64,000 bases of DNA from Oscillospiraceae bacterium (GTDB lineage Bacteria > Bacillota > Clostridia > Oscillospirales > Acutalibacteraceae): the NCBI GenBank assembly GCA_015066175.1, contig SVOW01000002.1:210013-274012 (forward strand), read 5' to 3'. The notes under the pieces were generated by a model. It did no database searches, was not told where the DNA came from, and saw nothing but the letters and a program-made list of their open reading frames with translations. A program made the translations under genes and the position numbers. Of this stretch, positions 41,247 to 49,729 are shown one piece after another (positions within the stretch are counted from its first letter, which is position 1; the number at the start of each line of letters is the position of its first letter).

Positions 41247-42168
41247 TAATAAACCACTGAAGGAGTGAATATTTAACTGTAACTTCAGCATTATAATATG
41301 TTTTACCGTCTTCTGAAACGCCCGCAACATAAGTTTTGCCTGTTTTTAAAGCATTCAATGTTGTTTTTCTTGCTTCAACAATGCTGTTGTCAGCTGAAAG
41401 CCAATCAAGTTTTTTTGATGAGCCAACAACATCTGTTGCTTCAACTGCACTCTTATAATTCATTTCAATTGTATAGTCAGGAGCCATTTTTTCAACTTCT
41501 GTACCAAAAACAACAGCTTGTGAAAAATCAAATTTCTGGCCATAAGATGCAATCACGTCATCGCCCAATGTTGCACCGCCGTGAGCAGCATAAATACCGC
41601 TTCTCATACTGTCATTTTCATTTTTGAGATATACAGGGTCAACACCAAGGAATCCATTGCCGTCAGTGGGAGCACTTTTCTTCATTTTAAAATTGACAGT
41701 ATAAAGATTTGTAAATTCAGTAAGAGTTGTTGTAGGAGTTGCTGTACCCTGAGATGAAAGTGAGGGAAGCCATGTGATTCCGGCAAAAACAAGCTTATAC
41801 TGCTGGGTCATTGCCTTAGAATAACTCTGATGATACATAGCAAGCGGTGAAGCAGTTGTCTGATTCAAAGAAACAGGCATATTTGTCGCTTTTTTAACAG
41901 TTGCACCGCTTGAAGTGTCAAGCTCATAATAACGCGCATCATAAACAATAATTGTGTTTACGTTTATTACGGGATAATCAGTTTTTGCACTTATTGTAAC
42001 TGTAAACTTATCACCGGGTTTGGGATTTGTTTTGCTTGAAGTCAACTTAATATAGGCATTGCAGTCTTTTTCAGCAGCAAACGTAAATGCTGAAAAAGAG
42101 GAAAGAGCAAACATAATAGCCATAACTACAGCAAGAACTTTAGTTGATTTTCTGATAATATTTTTCAT
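41215..42168 (-). CDS. Secreted cohesin-like protein with C-terminal membrane tail
   Basis: A 317-residue protein. The signal peptide is KVLAVVMAIMFALSSFSAFTFAAE. Residues ~35-200 (CNAYIKLTSSKTNPKPGDKFTVTISAKTDYPVINVNTIIVYDARYYEL) resemble the cohesin/carbohydrate-binding-2 fold that holds dockerins in cellulosomes. The C-terminus LLQWFIIIFLFGWLWY is a hydrophobic end with no charged tail or sorting motif. It is the last gene of the sortase operon, 14 bases after the LCP gene. No dockerin is visible in this window, so the partner is unknown. Confidence 0.72.
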   Translation of the reverse strand: MKNIIRKSTKVLAVVMAIMFALSSFSAFTFAAEKDCNAYIKLTSSKTNPKPGDKFTVTISAKTDYPVINVNTIIVYDARYYELDTSSGATVKKATNMPVSLNQTTASPLAMYHQSYSKAMTQQYKLVFAGITWLPSLSSQGTATPTTTLTEFTNLYTVNFKMKKSAPTDGNGFLGVDPVYLKNENDSMRSGIYAAHGGATLGDDVIASYGQKFDFSQAVVFGTEVEKMAPDYTIEMNYKSAVEATDVVGSSKKLDWLSADNSIVEARKTTLNALKTGKTYVAGVSEDGKTYYNAEVTVKYSLLQWFIIIFLFGWLWY

Positions 42169-42182
42169 AATGATACCTCCTG

Positions 42183-43445
42183 TTATGCTTTGGTATAGAA
42201 TACATCAAGAATCACCTGATATAACGCTTCTTTATCTAATCTGTACTCAGGGAAAGAATCTGTGCTTACATATTCACCTGGCAGTGAATACACATTTTTA
42301 ATTTCAAAGGATGAATTGAGTAACTTATTAGCATAAAAAACAGCATCTGACAATTCAATGTCAGTTACAGAATATTGCTTTGCAGTTTCATACAAAGTAG
42401 TAATAACACTGAAATCAGTCTTTGCAATATCTATTGTTTTATCTGCAAATGCTCTGATATACTGAAGTTGACGCTCACGTCTTAATGAGTCAGAGTCAAT
42501 TTTTGATCTGTCACGTCTTGTGATATACATTCGTGCATCAGTTCCCTGAAGATGAACTCTTTCGCCTTTTGTGAAATTACCTATTGTTTCAATTGAAGTA
42601 AGTTCCACACCGCCGACTGCAGCGTTGAGTGCATCAACACCTCTTACTCGCAATGAAAAATATGAATCAATCGGCACGCCCATAAGCATACGTTCAAGGG
42701 AATTGATTACATTTTCACAGCTTGCTACACCGCCGTCACCATAGGCAAACGAAAGGCAAATCTGCATTTTTTCTGTGCGGGCAAAATTACCGCCTGCAGA
42801 GTAAATATCAACATCCACGATTGTGTCTCGTGGTACTGTAATCATCGAAACTTCACCAGTCGACATATCATAGGCAAACAACAGGATAGTGTCCGCCTGA
42901 CCGGCTTCACCATATTCGTCAGAAATATTAACACTTACACTCTTATCATCAATTCCCATAAAAGCAAATGTAATAATATTTTCGTTATAGATATATTTCT
43001 GCCCTTTATATTCAATTGTCTTACCGCTGTCATCGTAGGCAATAGCACCATCAATTGTCTGTATAACAACATTTTCCTTACTTTTCCTGATTTCGTCCAT
43101 ACCTTTCTTATTGAGAATAAGCACGGCGCCTGTGGCAAGAATTGCAATAAAGAAAAGAATTGCAACAATAATTATAAGAATTCTGAAAATAAGAGGAATC
43201 TTTCTTTTTTTCTTTTTTTCATTAGTTAGTTTCTTTTCAGATTCTGAAGGAATTATTTCTTCATCTGTGATTTTATTGTCATTTGTTTTGATTGTCTTTT
43301 CGTCATTATGATGATGTTCATGATGGTGATGATGATGATGGTGATGATGAGAATGATGATCGGAGCCTGACTTATATCCTTTCATAAACTCATTGACAAC
43401 CTCATCAGCACTTAAATCAAAATCATTATTGCGTTTTTTGATCAC
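42183..43445 (-). CDS. LytR-CpsA-Psr (LCP) family protein with histidine-rich N-terminus
   Basis: A 420-residue protein. The cytoplasmic N-terminus has a run of about ten consecutive histidines (DHHSHHHHHHHHHHEHHHNDE). Then a membrane helix (PLIFRILIIIVAILFFIAILATGAVLIL) and an extracellular LCP domain: GQADTILLFAYDMSTGEVSMITVPRDTIVDV, NVINSLERMLMGVPIDSYFSLRVRGVDALNAAVGGVEL and MYITRRDRSKIDSDSLRRERQLQYIRAF. LCPs transfer wall polymers from lipid carriers to peptidoglycan. It overlaps the sortase gene by 20 bases. Confidence 0.92.
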   Translation of the reverse strand: MIKKRNNDFDLSADEVVNEFMKGYKSGSDHHSHHHHHHHHHHEHHHNDEKTIKTNDNKITDEEIIPSESEKKLTNEKKKKRKIPLIFRILIIIVAILFFIAILATGAVLILNKKGMDEIRKSKENVVIQTIDGAIAYDDSGKTIEYKGQKYIYNENIITFAFMGIDDKSVSVNISDEYGEAGQADTILLFAYDMSTGEVSMITVPRDTIVDVDIYSAGGNFARTEKMQICLSFAYGDGGVASCENVINSLERMLMGVPIDSYFSLRVRGVDALNAAVGGVELTSIETIGNFTKGERVHLQGTDARMYITRRDRSKIDSDSLRRERQLQYIRAFADKTIDIAKTDFSVITTLYETAKQYSVTDIELSDAVFYANKLLNSSFEIKNVYSLPGEYVSTDSFPEYRLDKEALYQVILDVFYTKA

Positions 43446-44226
43446 TTACCATCACCCCGCAAACAAGATATCTTGATCTCCTGTCACCGATACAAGTGCT
43501 CAATACAAGAATCTTTGAAAAATCATTAAGTTCAGTGTCAGGCCTTGTGTTTTTCATCAGACTGTCAGGATTAAGCACCATCTGATGAAATTCACGGCGC
43601 TGTTCAAAGTCGTTGAAATCATATGAATTCATTATATGACGGTTATCTGCTTTGTAAGCAGAAATAATTTTATAGGTCATAATATACTTTTCTGTGTATA
43701 CATAAAAGTATTCATTTTCATTAAAGAATTTTTCGTCCTGAAAATTATGCAAAGAAGCAAACATCGTGCCGTTGTTCATATTGTGGCCGTACAGCACTGT
43801 AACAGGGTCATAAAAGTCAAGATTGTTACAGGACTGAGAATATATCATACCGGCAAAAAGGTATGTTTTGTCTATTGACTTATTAAGATAATAATTGTCA
43901 TCAACCCTGCTCTGCACAACGGGATAGTTCACGTCAGTATTCGGCACATAAATCCACGCATAAACCTCATCATTTCTTTCTTTCAGAGATTTAAAATCAA
44001 TAGGATTCACAGGTAGTTCCTCGGTTTCACCAAACTGCGGAACAAGCTGATCCTCCGACTGAATGTATTGCAGCATTTCGTCAGAATTACGGTCCGCAAG
44101 ATAACTGCTGTAAAGGTGAAAAATATAATATCCCAATCCACCAATCAGGCACAACAAAAGAAGAATCATAAAAATTGTTATTGCAATTTTATTAACTTTT
44201 TTTCGTTCTTGTTCTCTGGTGCTCAT
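43426..44226 (-). CDS. srtB: Class B sortase
   Basis: A 266-residue membrane-anchored transpeptidase. One N-terminal helix (IAITIFMILLLLCLIGGLGYYIF) and the sortase domain with YAWIYVPNTDVNYPVVQ, the catalytic histidine in VLYGHNMNNGTMF, and the cysteine and arginine in LVLSTCIGDRRSRYLVCGVM. It cleaves a sorting signal and joins the protein to the cell wall. The neighbouring gene upstream ends in APQTG plus a helix and a basic tail, a fitting substrate. The sequence pattern is the SrtB type. Confidence 0.94.
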   Translation of the reverse strand: MSTREQERKKVNKIAITIFMILLLLCLIGGLGYYIFHLYSSYLADRNSDEMLQYIQSEDQLVPQFGETEELPVNPIDFKSLKERNDEVYAWIYVPNTDVNYPVVQSRVDDNYYLNKSIDKTYLFAGMIYSQSCNNLDFYDPVTVLYGHNMNNGTMFASLHNFQDEKFFNENEYFYVYTEKYIMTYKIISAYKADNRHIMNSYDFNDFEQRREFHQMVLNPDSLMKNTRPDTELNDFSKILVLSTCIGDRRSRYLVCGVMVSDQKTQ

Positions 44227-44246
44227 AAAATACCTTCCATAAACTA

Positions 44247-44278
44247 AAGGTCTTGGATTCTAACGAAAACAAGACCTT
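44247..44278 (-). terminator. Hairpin between sortase substrate and sortase (attenuator)
   Basis: CAAGACCTT/AAGGTCTTG 9-bp perfect stem with a 14-nt loop and only a weak T-run (TTTAGTTTAT) after it. It may partially terminate or stabilise the substrate transcript, so that the substrate is made in excess of the sortase. Confidence 0.6.
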
Positions 44279-44297
44279 CAGAAATTAATCAATTAAA

Positions 44298-44843
44298 TTA
44301 TTTTGTTTTCTCTGTGCGTTTTTTATAAATAAATGCAACTGCCATGAGACCAACAATTACCAAAGCAATAACTATAGTTGCCTGTGAATCAAACAAGCCT
44401 GTCTGCGGAGCTGTGGGGCCATCGTCAGGTTTTGCGGTCTGCTGTTCACCGGTTGTTACTTCGCCACCAATAGGTTTGAAATGAGCTTCACCCATAACGT
44501 CAGCAAGGTCACCAAGGTCACCATGTGTCTTATTATCAGCATCAGGAACAAGTTCAACCTTTATAACAGGATCGTAAATTGTTCCGTCAACAATTTCAAA
44601 TTTACCATCAAGTCGCCAGTGGTCAAAAACATAACCTTCTGCTGCAACTGCAGTAAATACGATAATTTCGCCTGCTTTTACAGTTGTAGGAACAGCTGTT
44701 GCAGTACCAGAGCCGACAACGGCAACGTCGGCAAGAACTGTGTAATACTTGTCAGGAGTGGGACTATTTTCAGCAAAAGCTGAAACGCTGCATGCAAAAC
44801 AAATTAATACTGCAAGCAAAACTGATAAAACTTTTTTCATCAT
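44298..44843 (-). CDS. Cell-wall anchored protein with APQTG sorting signal
   Basis: A 181-residue secreted protein. A signal peptide (KVLSVLLAVLICFACSVSAFAE), a domain with GTATAVPTTVKAGEIIVFTAVAAEGYVFDHWRLDG (like the InlB/'bacterial repeat' beta-grasp unit), a Pro/Thr-rich linker and the sorting signal APQTGLFDSQATIVIALVIVGLMAVAFIYKKRTEK. APQTG is of the [S/P/A]PxTG type used by clostridial sortase B. GAGGTG lies close to the ATG (a second ATG three bases on is equally possible). It is the first gene of the surface operon. Confidence 0.85.
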   Translation of the reverse strand: MMKKVLSVLLAVLICFACSVSAFAENSPTPDKYYTVLADVAVVGSGTATAVPTTVKAGEIIVFTAVAAEGYVFDHWRLDGKFEIVDGTIYDPVIKVELVPDADNKTHGDLGDLADVMGEAHFKPIGGEVTTGEQQTAKPDDGPTAPQTGLFDSQATIVIALVIVGLMAVAFIYKKRTEKTK

Positions 44844-44891
44844 TTACACCTCAAATATTATTATAAAAATACGCCAAAATGATACAGATAT

Positions 44892-44920
44892 ATTTTATCA
44901 CACTGTTTACAAAAAGTCAA
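44892..44920 (-). promoter_or_regulatory. Promoter of the sortase operon
   Basis: Minus strand TTGACT, 17 bases, TAAAAT, about 50 bases upstream of the first gene. Confidence 0.8.
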
Positions 44921-44938
44921 TAATTTAATAAATTTTAA

Positions 44939-46165
44939 TTACTTGTTATATTCAATAATTTCAGCACTTTCAATAACAATTGGCTCAACTGGAATTGAAT
45001 AGTCATTATCTGAAGCAGAAAAATCTCTTTCAACTTCAAGGAAGCCATCAACAACTTCCATACCCTCTATTACTTTGCCGAATGCAGCATAATTACCATC
45101 AAGTGATACTTTATAGTTTCCGCTGTAGCAGATGAAGAACTGACAACTTGCAGAATTCGGATCACCTGTTCTTGCCATTGAAACAACACCTCTGTCGTGA
45201 GAAAGTGTGTTCTGTGTAAAACCGTTTGTTGCAAATTCACCTTTGATTTTCTTTTCACTGCCACCGGTGCTATCACCTGACGGGGAACCTCCCTGTGCCA
45301 TAAAATCTTCGATAATTCTGTGGAAAGTCAACCCGTTATAAAAGCCTGAATCAACAAGACTGATAAAGTTCTCAACTGTTTCAGGTGCATATTCAGGATA
45401 AAGTTCAACAATGAAACTTCCGCCGTTTTTCATTGTGAATTTTGCAAATGAATGTTCAGAACTTACAGATTCGTCTGTTGTTAATTCTTCTGAAGTAGTT
45501 TCATTTTTATTCTCATTTATTTCAGAAACAATTTTTTCGTTATTTTTTGAAACTTCACCTTTAGTGTAATTTATAATTTCTGCTTTTTTCATTACAATCA
45601 GCTCGCTTGGTCTTGAGAAAGCATTATCTGAAGCAGACCAATCTCTTTCAACTTCAAGGAAAGCATCCACCACTTCCATACCTTCAACTACTCTACCGAA
45701 TGCAGCATATTTACCATCGAGAGATGCCTTGTGATTACCGCTGTAGCAAATAAAAAACTGGCTACTTGCTGAATTGGGGTCATTTGACCTTGCCATTGAA
45801 ACAACGCCTCTGTCATGAGAAAGAGTGTTATCTGTAAATCCGTTTTCTCTGAATTCACCTTTGATATTGTGGTCACTGCCACCGGTGCCGTCGCCTGACG
45901 GGTCGCCGCCCTGTGCCATAAAATCTTCAATGATTCTGTGGAAAGTAAGTCCGTCATAGAAGCCTGATTTAACAAGTGAAAGGAAATTTTCTACTGTTTC
46001 AGGTGCATATTCAGGATAAAGTTCAATAACAAAAGCTGCACCGCTTTCCATTGTTATTTTAACAAACGAGTGTTCCGCTGTCTCTTTTTTGCATGATGCG
46101 AAGGTGAACACCATTACAGCAACAAGACAAATTGAAATTAATTTTAAGAATTTTGATATTTTCAT
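44939..46165 (-). CDS. Lipoprotein with two tandem cyclophilin (PPIase) domains
   Basis: A 408-residue protein. The lipobox is VMVFTFASCKK. Domain 1 (residues ~32-200) and domain 2 (~239-405) are close copies of a cyclophilin: YPEYAPETVENFLSLV, GLTFHRIIEDFMAQGGDPSGDGTGG, NTLSHDRGVVSMAR and SQFFICYSGN. A Glu/Asn/Thr-rich linker separates them. It catalyses prolyl isomerization at the outer face of the membrane, probably helping folding of secreted proteins. The start overlaps the GH36 stop by one base (TAATG), so it is translationally coupled to that gene. Confidence 0.93.
   Translation of the reverse strand: MKISKFLKLISICLVAVMVFTFASCKKETAEHSFVKITMESGAAFVIELYPEYAPETVENFLSLVKSGFYDGLTFHRIIEDFMAQGGDPSGDGTGGSDHNIKGEFRENGFTDNTLSHDRGVVSMARSNDPNSASSQFFICYSGNHKASLDGKYAAFGRVVEGMEVVDAFLEVERDWSASDNAFSRPSELIVMKKAEIINYTKGEVSKNNEKIVSEINENKNETTSEELTTDESVSSEHSFAKFTMKNGGSFIVELYPEYAPETVENFISLVDSGFYNGLTFHRIIEDFMAQGGSPSGDSTGGSEKKIKGEFATNGFTQNTLSHDRGVVSMARTGDPNSASCQFFICYSGNYKVSLDGNYAAFGKVIEGMEVVDGFLEVERDFSASDNDYSIPVEPIVIESAEIIEYNK
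45000..46070 (-). repeat. Internal duplication of the cyclophilin coding sequence
   Basis: The DNA at about 45000-45440 and 45640-46070 is a direct repeat with high identity, including long stretches such as CTTTCAACTTCAAGGAA and GCCGAATGCAGCATA-like segments. This suggests a fairly recent in-frame tandem duplication. Confidence 0.8.
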
Positions 46166-47844
46166 TATTTTACTCCCAATATTTCTTTAATATTACTTAC
46201 GCCTGTAAGCAAGTTGAATTTAAGTGTTTTTGCTCCTGTGCCGTCATCAAACACAACTTCTATATCATCGCCAAGGTTAACTCTTTCAGCAGAAATGATT
46301 TTAGCATCATTTTCTCCAAAGAACATTTTAAGAAGTTCGATTTCTTTGTCAGAGTAATCACCTGCATTATCAGAAACGAAAAGAACATTACCCATAAGGT
46401 GGTTAATAAATGCAAGAAGAAGTTTCTGCTCAAAGTTGAATTTAAGGTTATTGCTGCGAAGGAAGAATACGTCAGGGTCATTACAGAATACTCTGCCATC
46501 AAGATGACGTCTGAAGATTGTGTTGTTGATTGCATTCTGAGCTGAAGGCAATTCATTAGAAATGTTAAGAACATTCTCGATTTTCGGTCTGTATGAAAGA
46601 CTTACGTCACAGCTGATACGACAAGCATCAACAACACCAAACGAGGGAAGAAGCGGCACACCGCAACCAAGGAAAAGCTTGTCACCAACGCATTCGCGAA
46701 GAAAGTCCATAGCTTCACACATAATCTGACCTCTTGTTTTGCCATTTCTGGGAATTGCACACTGGCTGTAAAGGAAGTCAAGTTTAACCATATCATATCC
46801 CCAGTCATTGAGAATAACGTTAAAATAGTTTTTGATATAATTTCTTGCTTCTTCATTATAAATATCAAGAGTATATGAACCATGCCATGCAAAAGTACCA
46901 ATATGACGTTTGTCTGTACCGGGAACTTTAATAAACCAATCCGGATGTTCATTTGCTACAACTGAATCTGTCTGACAGCTGAAAGGAGCAATCCAGATAC
47001 CTGCAAGATAGCCTTTTTCATGGATCTTTTCAGCAATGTATTTCATTCCCTTGGGGAATTTCTTGTTAGGAAGGAGCCAGTCACCCACTTTAGGCTCATA
47101 ACCATCGTCAATCTGATAGATTGAAACATTTTCTTTCGCTCTGTCAAGACCTTCAAGGTCACGAATGATAATATTCTCGTCAATTTTCTGGAAATAGTTA
47201 TACCATGATGTGTAACCTGCAAGATGTTTAAGTCTGGGAGCAGGCACCTTCATAGCAGCAAAGTATTTATCAAACACTTCGTCATATCCGCCTTTGAAAG
47301 AAACAACATCAACAAGGCTGTATTCTGAATCAATAACAAGGCCTTCAACGTCTTTCACGATTGAGAAATCTGATGTGTTCATATCATACTTGAAGAGTGT
47401 ATAACCACTTCTTTCTGAAAGTGAACCAAAAAATTCAACCTTTTCACCATTTCTGATGTATGTATAACCATTACTGTGGAAATAGCCTTTCTGTTTTTTG
47501 TAGCCTGCGAATGTATAGTCGCCGCCTACTTCAGCAGCATTTTTTGACCAGTTAGAAATGTTAACAATAGGGTTAGTAGTTTTAAGTGTTGATTCTTTCT
47601 GAACTTCCAGTGATGTTGACCACGACTGATAACCGTTAGAAAAGAATAAATCACCTTTATTATATGGAATTTTTGTATCGAGTTTAAACTCAATAAGTTC
47701 AATTTTCTGAGTAGGAATTAAAGAAGCAGTAATTTTTTCTTCTTCAACTGAAGTTAGGATTTTTACGTGTCTACTGTCTTTTTCATAGCTTGAGTAAATC
47801 TTACCGTCTGCTTTGTACTTGATAAAAGTAGAGAAATTATACAT
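46165..47844 (-). CDS. Glycoside hydrolase family 36-type alpha-galactosidase
   Basis: A 559-residue enzyme, without a signal peptide and so cytosolic. Family features are YQIDDGYEPKVGDWLLPNKKFPKGMKYIAEKIHEKGYLAGIWIAPF, the nucleophile region YDMVKLDFLYSQC (Asp), and the acid/base region ACRISCDVSLSYRP (Asp). It would release alpha-linked galactose from oligosaccharides taken up by the cell. Shorter than the ~720 residues of typical GH36, lacking part of the N-terminal beta domain and most of the C-terminal one. The first gene of a two-gene unit with the cyclophilin lipoprotein. Confidence 0.87.
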   Translation of the reverse strand: MYNFSTFIKYKADGKIYSSYEKDSRHVKILTSVEEEKITASLIPTQKIELIEFKLDTKIPYNKGDLFFSNGYQSWSTSLEVQKESTLKTTNPIVNISNWSKNAAEVGGDYTFAGYKKQKGYFHSNGYTYIRNGEKVEFFGSLSERSGYTLFKYDMNTSDFSIVKDVEGLVIDSEYSLVDVVSFKGGYDEVFDKYFAAMKVPAPRLKHLAGYTSWYNYFQKIDENIIIRDLEGLDRAKENVSIYQIDDGYEPKVGDWLLPNKKFPKGMKYIAEKIHEKGYLAGIWIAPFSCQTDSVVANEHPDWFIKVPGTDKRHIGTFAWHGSYTLDIYNEEARNYIKNYFNVILNDWGYDMVKLDFLYSQCAIPRNGKTRGQIMCEAMDFLRECVGDKLFLGCGVPLLPSFGVVDACRISCDVSLSYRPKIENVLNISNELPSAQNAINNTIFRRHLDGRVFCNDPDVFFLRSNNLKFNFEQKLLLAFINHLMGNVLFVSDNAGDYSDKEIELLKMFFGENDAKIISAERVNLGDDIEVVFDDGTGAKTLKFNLLTGVSNIKEILGVK

Positions 47845-47875
47845 TGTTCCAGCTCCTCGAGTTTATATTTATATA

Positions 47876-47904
47876 ATTTTACCACATTGAGAAAAACTTA
47901 TCAA
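47876..47904 (-). promoter_or_regulatory. Promoter of GH36/PPIase operon
   Basis: Minus strand TTGATA, 17 bases, TAAAAT, about 30 bases upstream of the start. Confidence 0.7.
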
Positions 47905-47948
47905 TAAGAAAGTAAAAAAATTTATATAATTTCACGTATAAAAAACAT

Positions 47949-47977
47949 CTTGAAAATAACGGAAACATATAGTATAA
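47949..47977 (+). promoter_or_regulatory. Promoter of the DUF1846 gene
   Basis: TTGAAA, 17 bases, TATAAT, 44 bases before the ATG at 48021. Confidence 0.8.
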
Positions 47978-48020
47978 TATTTGGGTAAAATGAGCTATTT
48001 TTGTGAAGGACGATGTGAAA

Positions 48021-49505
48021 ATGAAAAAAACTGGTTTTGACAACGACAAATACCTCTCTTTGCAATCAGAGAACATCAAAAACAGAATAAACGATTTTGG
48101 CGGAAAACTTTATCTTGAATTCGGTGGCAAACTGTTTGATGACTTCCATGCATCACGTGTTCTCCCCGGCTTTGAACCCGACAGCAAAATCAGAATGCTC
48201 CAGACTCTTAAGGATGACGTTGAAATTGTAGTTGTTATCAATGCAAACGACATCGAAAAGAAAAAGACACGCGGTGACCTCGGAATTACATACGACGAAG
48301 ATGTTTTAAGGCTCATCGATATTTTCAGAGAACTTGAACTTTTCGTCGGAAGTGTTGTTGTTACATGCTACACAGGTCAACCTTCTGCGGAAGCATTTCT
48401 TAACAGACTCACTTCACTCGGCATTAAGAATTACAGACATTTTCCCATTGAAGGTTATCCTTCTGATATCAATAAAATTGTGAGTGACGACGGTTACGGC
48501 AAAAACGAACACATTAAAACTGAACGCTCACTTGTTGTTATTACTGCACCCGGACCCGGTAGCGGAAAAATGGCAACGTGCCTTTCACAGATTTATCACG
48601 ACCATAAGAACGGCATAAAATCAGGCTATGCAAAATACGAAACATTCCCTGTGTGGAATCTTCCCCTGAAACATCCTGTTAACCTTGCTTATGAAGCTGC
48701 AACAGCAGACCTTAACGACGTTAATATGATTGACCCATTCCACCTTGAAGAATACGGCATAACAAGCGTAAACTACAACAGAGACGTTGAGATTTTCCCT
48801 GTTCTTTCAGAAATGTTCACAAGAATTCAGGGTGTTTCACCTTACAAATCACCAACTGATATGGGTGTAAACATGGCAGGTTTCTGTATTGTTGACGATA
48901 AAGTTGTGTGCAATGCCTGTTTTATGGAAATTCTCAGAAGATATTACACTGCTCAAGCTGATTTTGCAAAAGGCAAAGGCAGCGCTGATACAGTAAGAAA
49001 AATCGAACTTGTTATGAACAGCGAGGGTATCACCTCTGATATGTGCCCTGCAATAAAAGCTTCTGTCGACAAAGCTGAACTCACCGGTGCACCTGCAGGC
49101 GGTATGGTTTTACAGAACGGCAAAATTATTACAGGCAAAACTTCTGATCTTCTCGGTGCATCTTCTGCATTATTGCTCAATGCATTAAAGAGCCTCGCAG
49201 GTATTGATGAAGACATCGATATTATCAGCCCTGAAGTTATTGAGCCTATATGCAATCTTAAAACAACTAATCTGCACCACAGAAATCCGCGACTTCATTC
49301 TGACGAAGTTTTGCTTGCACTTTGTGTTAGTGCAGTTACAAACCCGGATGCTCAGTCAGCTCTTGACCAGCTTGAAAAATTAAGAGGCTGTGATGCTCAC
49401 TTCTCTGTGATAATCTCTGATGTTGACGAAAAAATCTACAGACGTCTCGGTATAAACATCACTTGCGAGCCTCATTATGAAAAAAGAAATCCTAAAAATA
49501 AATAA
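48021..49505 (+). CDS. DUF1846 family protein
   Basis: A 494-residue cytosolic protein: KTGFDNDKYLSLQSENIKNRINDFGGKLYLEFGGKLFDDFHASRVLPGFEPDSKIRML is the conserved start of DUF1846. VVITAPGPGSGKMATCLSQIYHDHKNG resembles a P-loop, and AGFCIVDDKVVCNACFMEILRRYY is also conserved. Function unknown, with an ATP/nucleotide-related role suspected. The ATG at 48021 is preferred (GAAGGA upstream) over the GTG at 48003. Codon bias suggests strong expression. Confidence 0.92.
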   Translation: MKKTGFDNDKYLSLQSENIKNRINDFGGKLYLEFGGKLFDDFHASRVLPGFEPDSKIRMLQTLKDDVEIVVVINANDIEKKKTRGDLGITYDEDVLRLIDIFRELELFVGSVVVTCYTGQPSAEAFLNRLTSLGIKNYRHFPIEGYPSDINKIVSDDGYGKNEHIKTERSLVVITAPGPGSGKMATCLSQIYHDHKNGIKSGYAKYETFPVWNLPLKHPVNLAYEAATADLNDVNMIDPFHLEEYGITSVNYNRDVEIFPVLSEMFTRIQGVSPYKSPTDMGVNMAGFCIVDDKVVCNACFMEILRRYYTAQADFAKGKGSADTVRKIELVMNSEGITSDMCPAIKASVDKAELTGAPAGGMVLQNGKIITGKTSDLLGASSALLLNALKSLAGIDEDIDIISPEVIEPICNLKTTNLHHRNPRLHSDEVLLALCVSAVTNPDAQSALDQLEKLRGCDAHFSVIISDVDEKIYRRLGINITCEPHYEKRNPKNK

Positions 49506-49510
49506 CATTC

Positions 49511-49541
49511 AAAACCGAAGTTTCATACTTCGGTTTTTTTG
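49511..49541 (+). terminator. Terminator of the DUF1846 gene
   Basis: AAAACCGAAG/CTTCGGTTTT stem with a T-run, just after the stop. Confidence 0.9.
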
Positions 49542-49550
49542 TTAAAGGTC

Positions 49551-49579
49551 TTGTATTTTATATGACGATATAGTATAAT
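49551..49579 (+). promoter_or_regulatory. Promoter of tRNA-Val
   Basis: TTGTAT, 17 bases, TATAAT, ending 16 bases before the tRNA. Confidence 0.75.
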
Positions 49580-49595
49580 TATATCACTGATTCAC

Positions 49596-49671
49596 GGACA
49601 TTTAGCTCAGCTGGTAGAGCATTCGCTTGACGTGCGAAGGGTCAGCGGTTCAAGTCCGTTAATGTCCACCA
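49596..49671 (+). tRNA. tRNA-Val (anticodon GAC)
   Basis: A 76-nt tRNA. Acceptor GGACATT/AATGTCC, anticodon stem TTCGC/GCGAA with loop TTGACGT (anticodon GAC), T-loop GGTTCAAGTCC, encoded CCA. Confidence 0.96.
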
Positions 49672-49673
49672 CA

Positions 49674-49708
49674 AAACCGCAATCAAAAACTGATTGCGGC
49701 TTTTTTTC
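49674..49708 (+). terminator. Terminator of tRNA-Val
   Basis: AAACCGCAATCA/TGATTGCGG stem followed by CTTTTTTT. Confidence 0.88.
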
Positions 49709-49729
49709 AAATGAAAGGATTTGAGAATT

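Noticed and set aside
43302-43360. Cloning-tag artefact as explanation of the histidine run
   Set aside because: The run is longer and less regular than an engineered tag, lies inside a natural gene overlapping the sortase gene, and has Ser, Glu and Asp interruptions.
45000-46070. Direct repeat considered as a CRISPR or mobile repeat
   Set aside because: It is coding DNA of two cyclophilin domains in one frame, with no short regular repeats or spacers.
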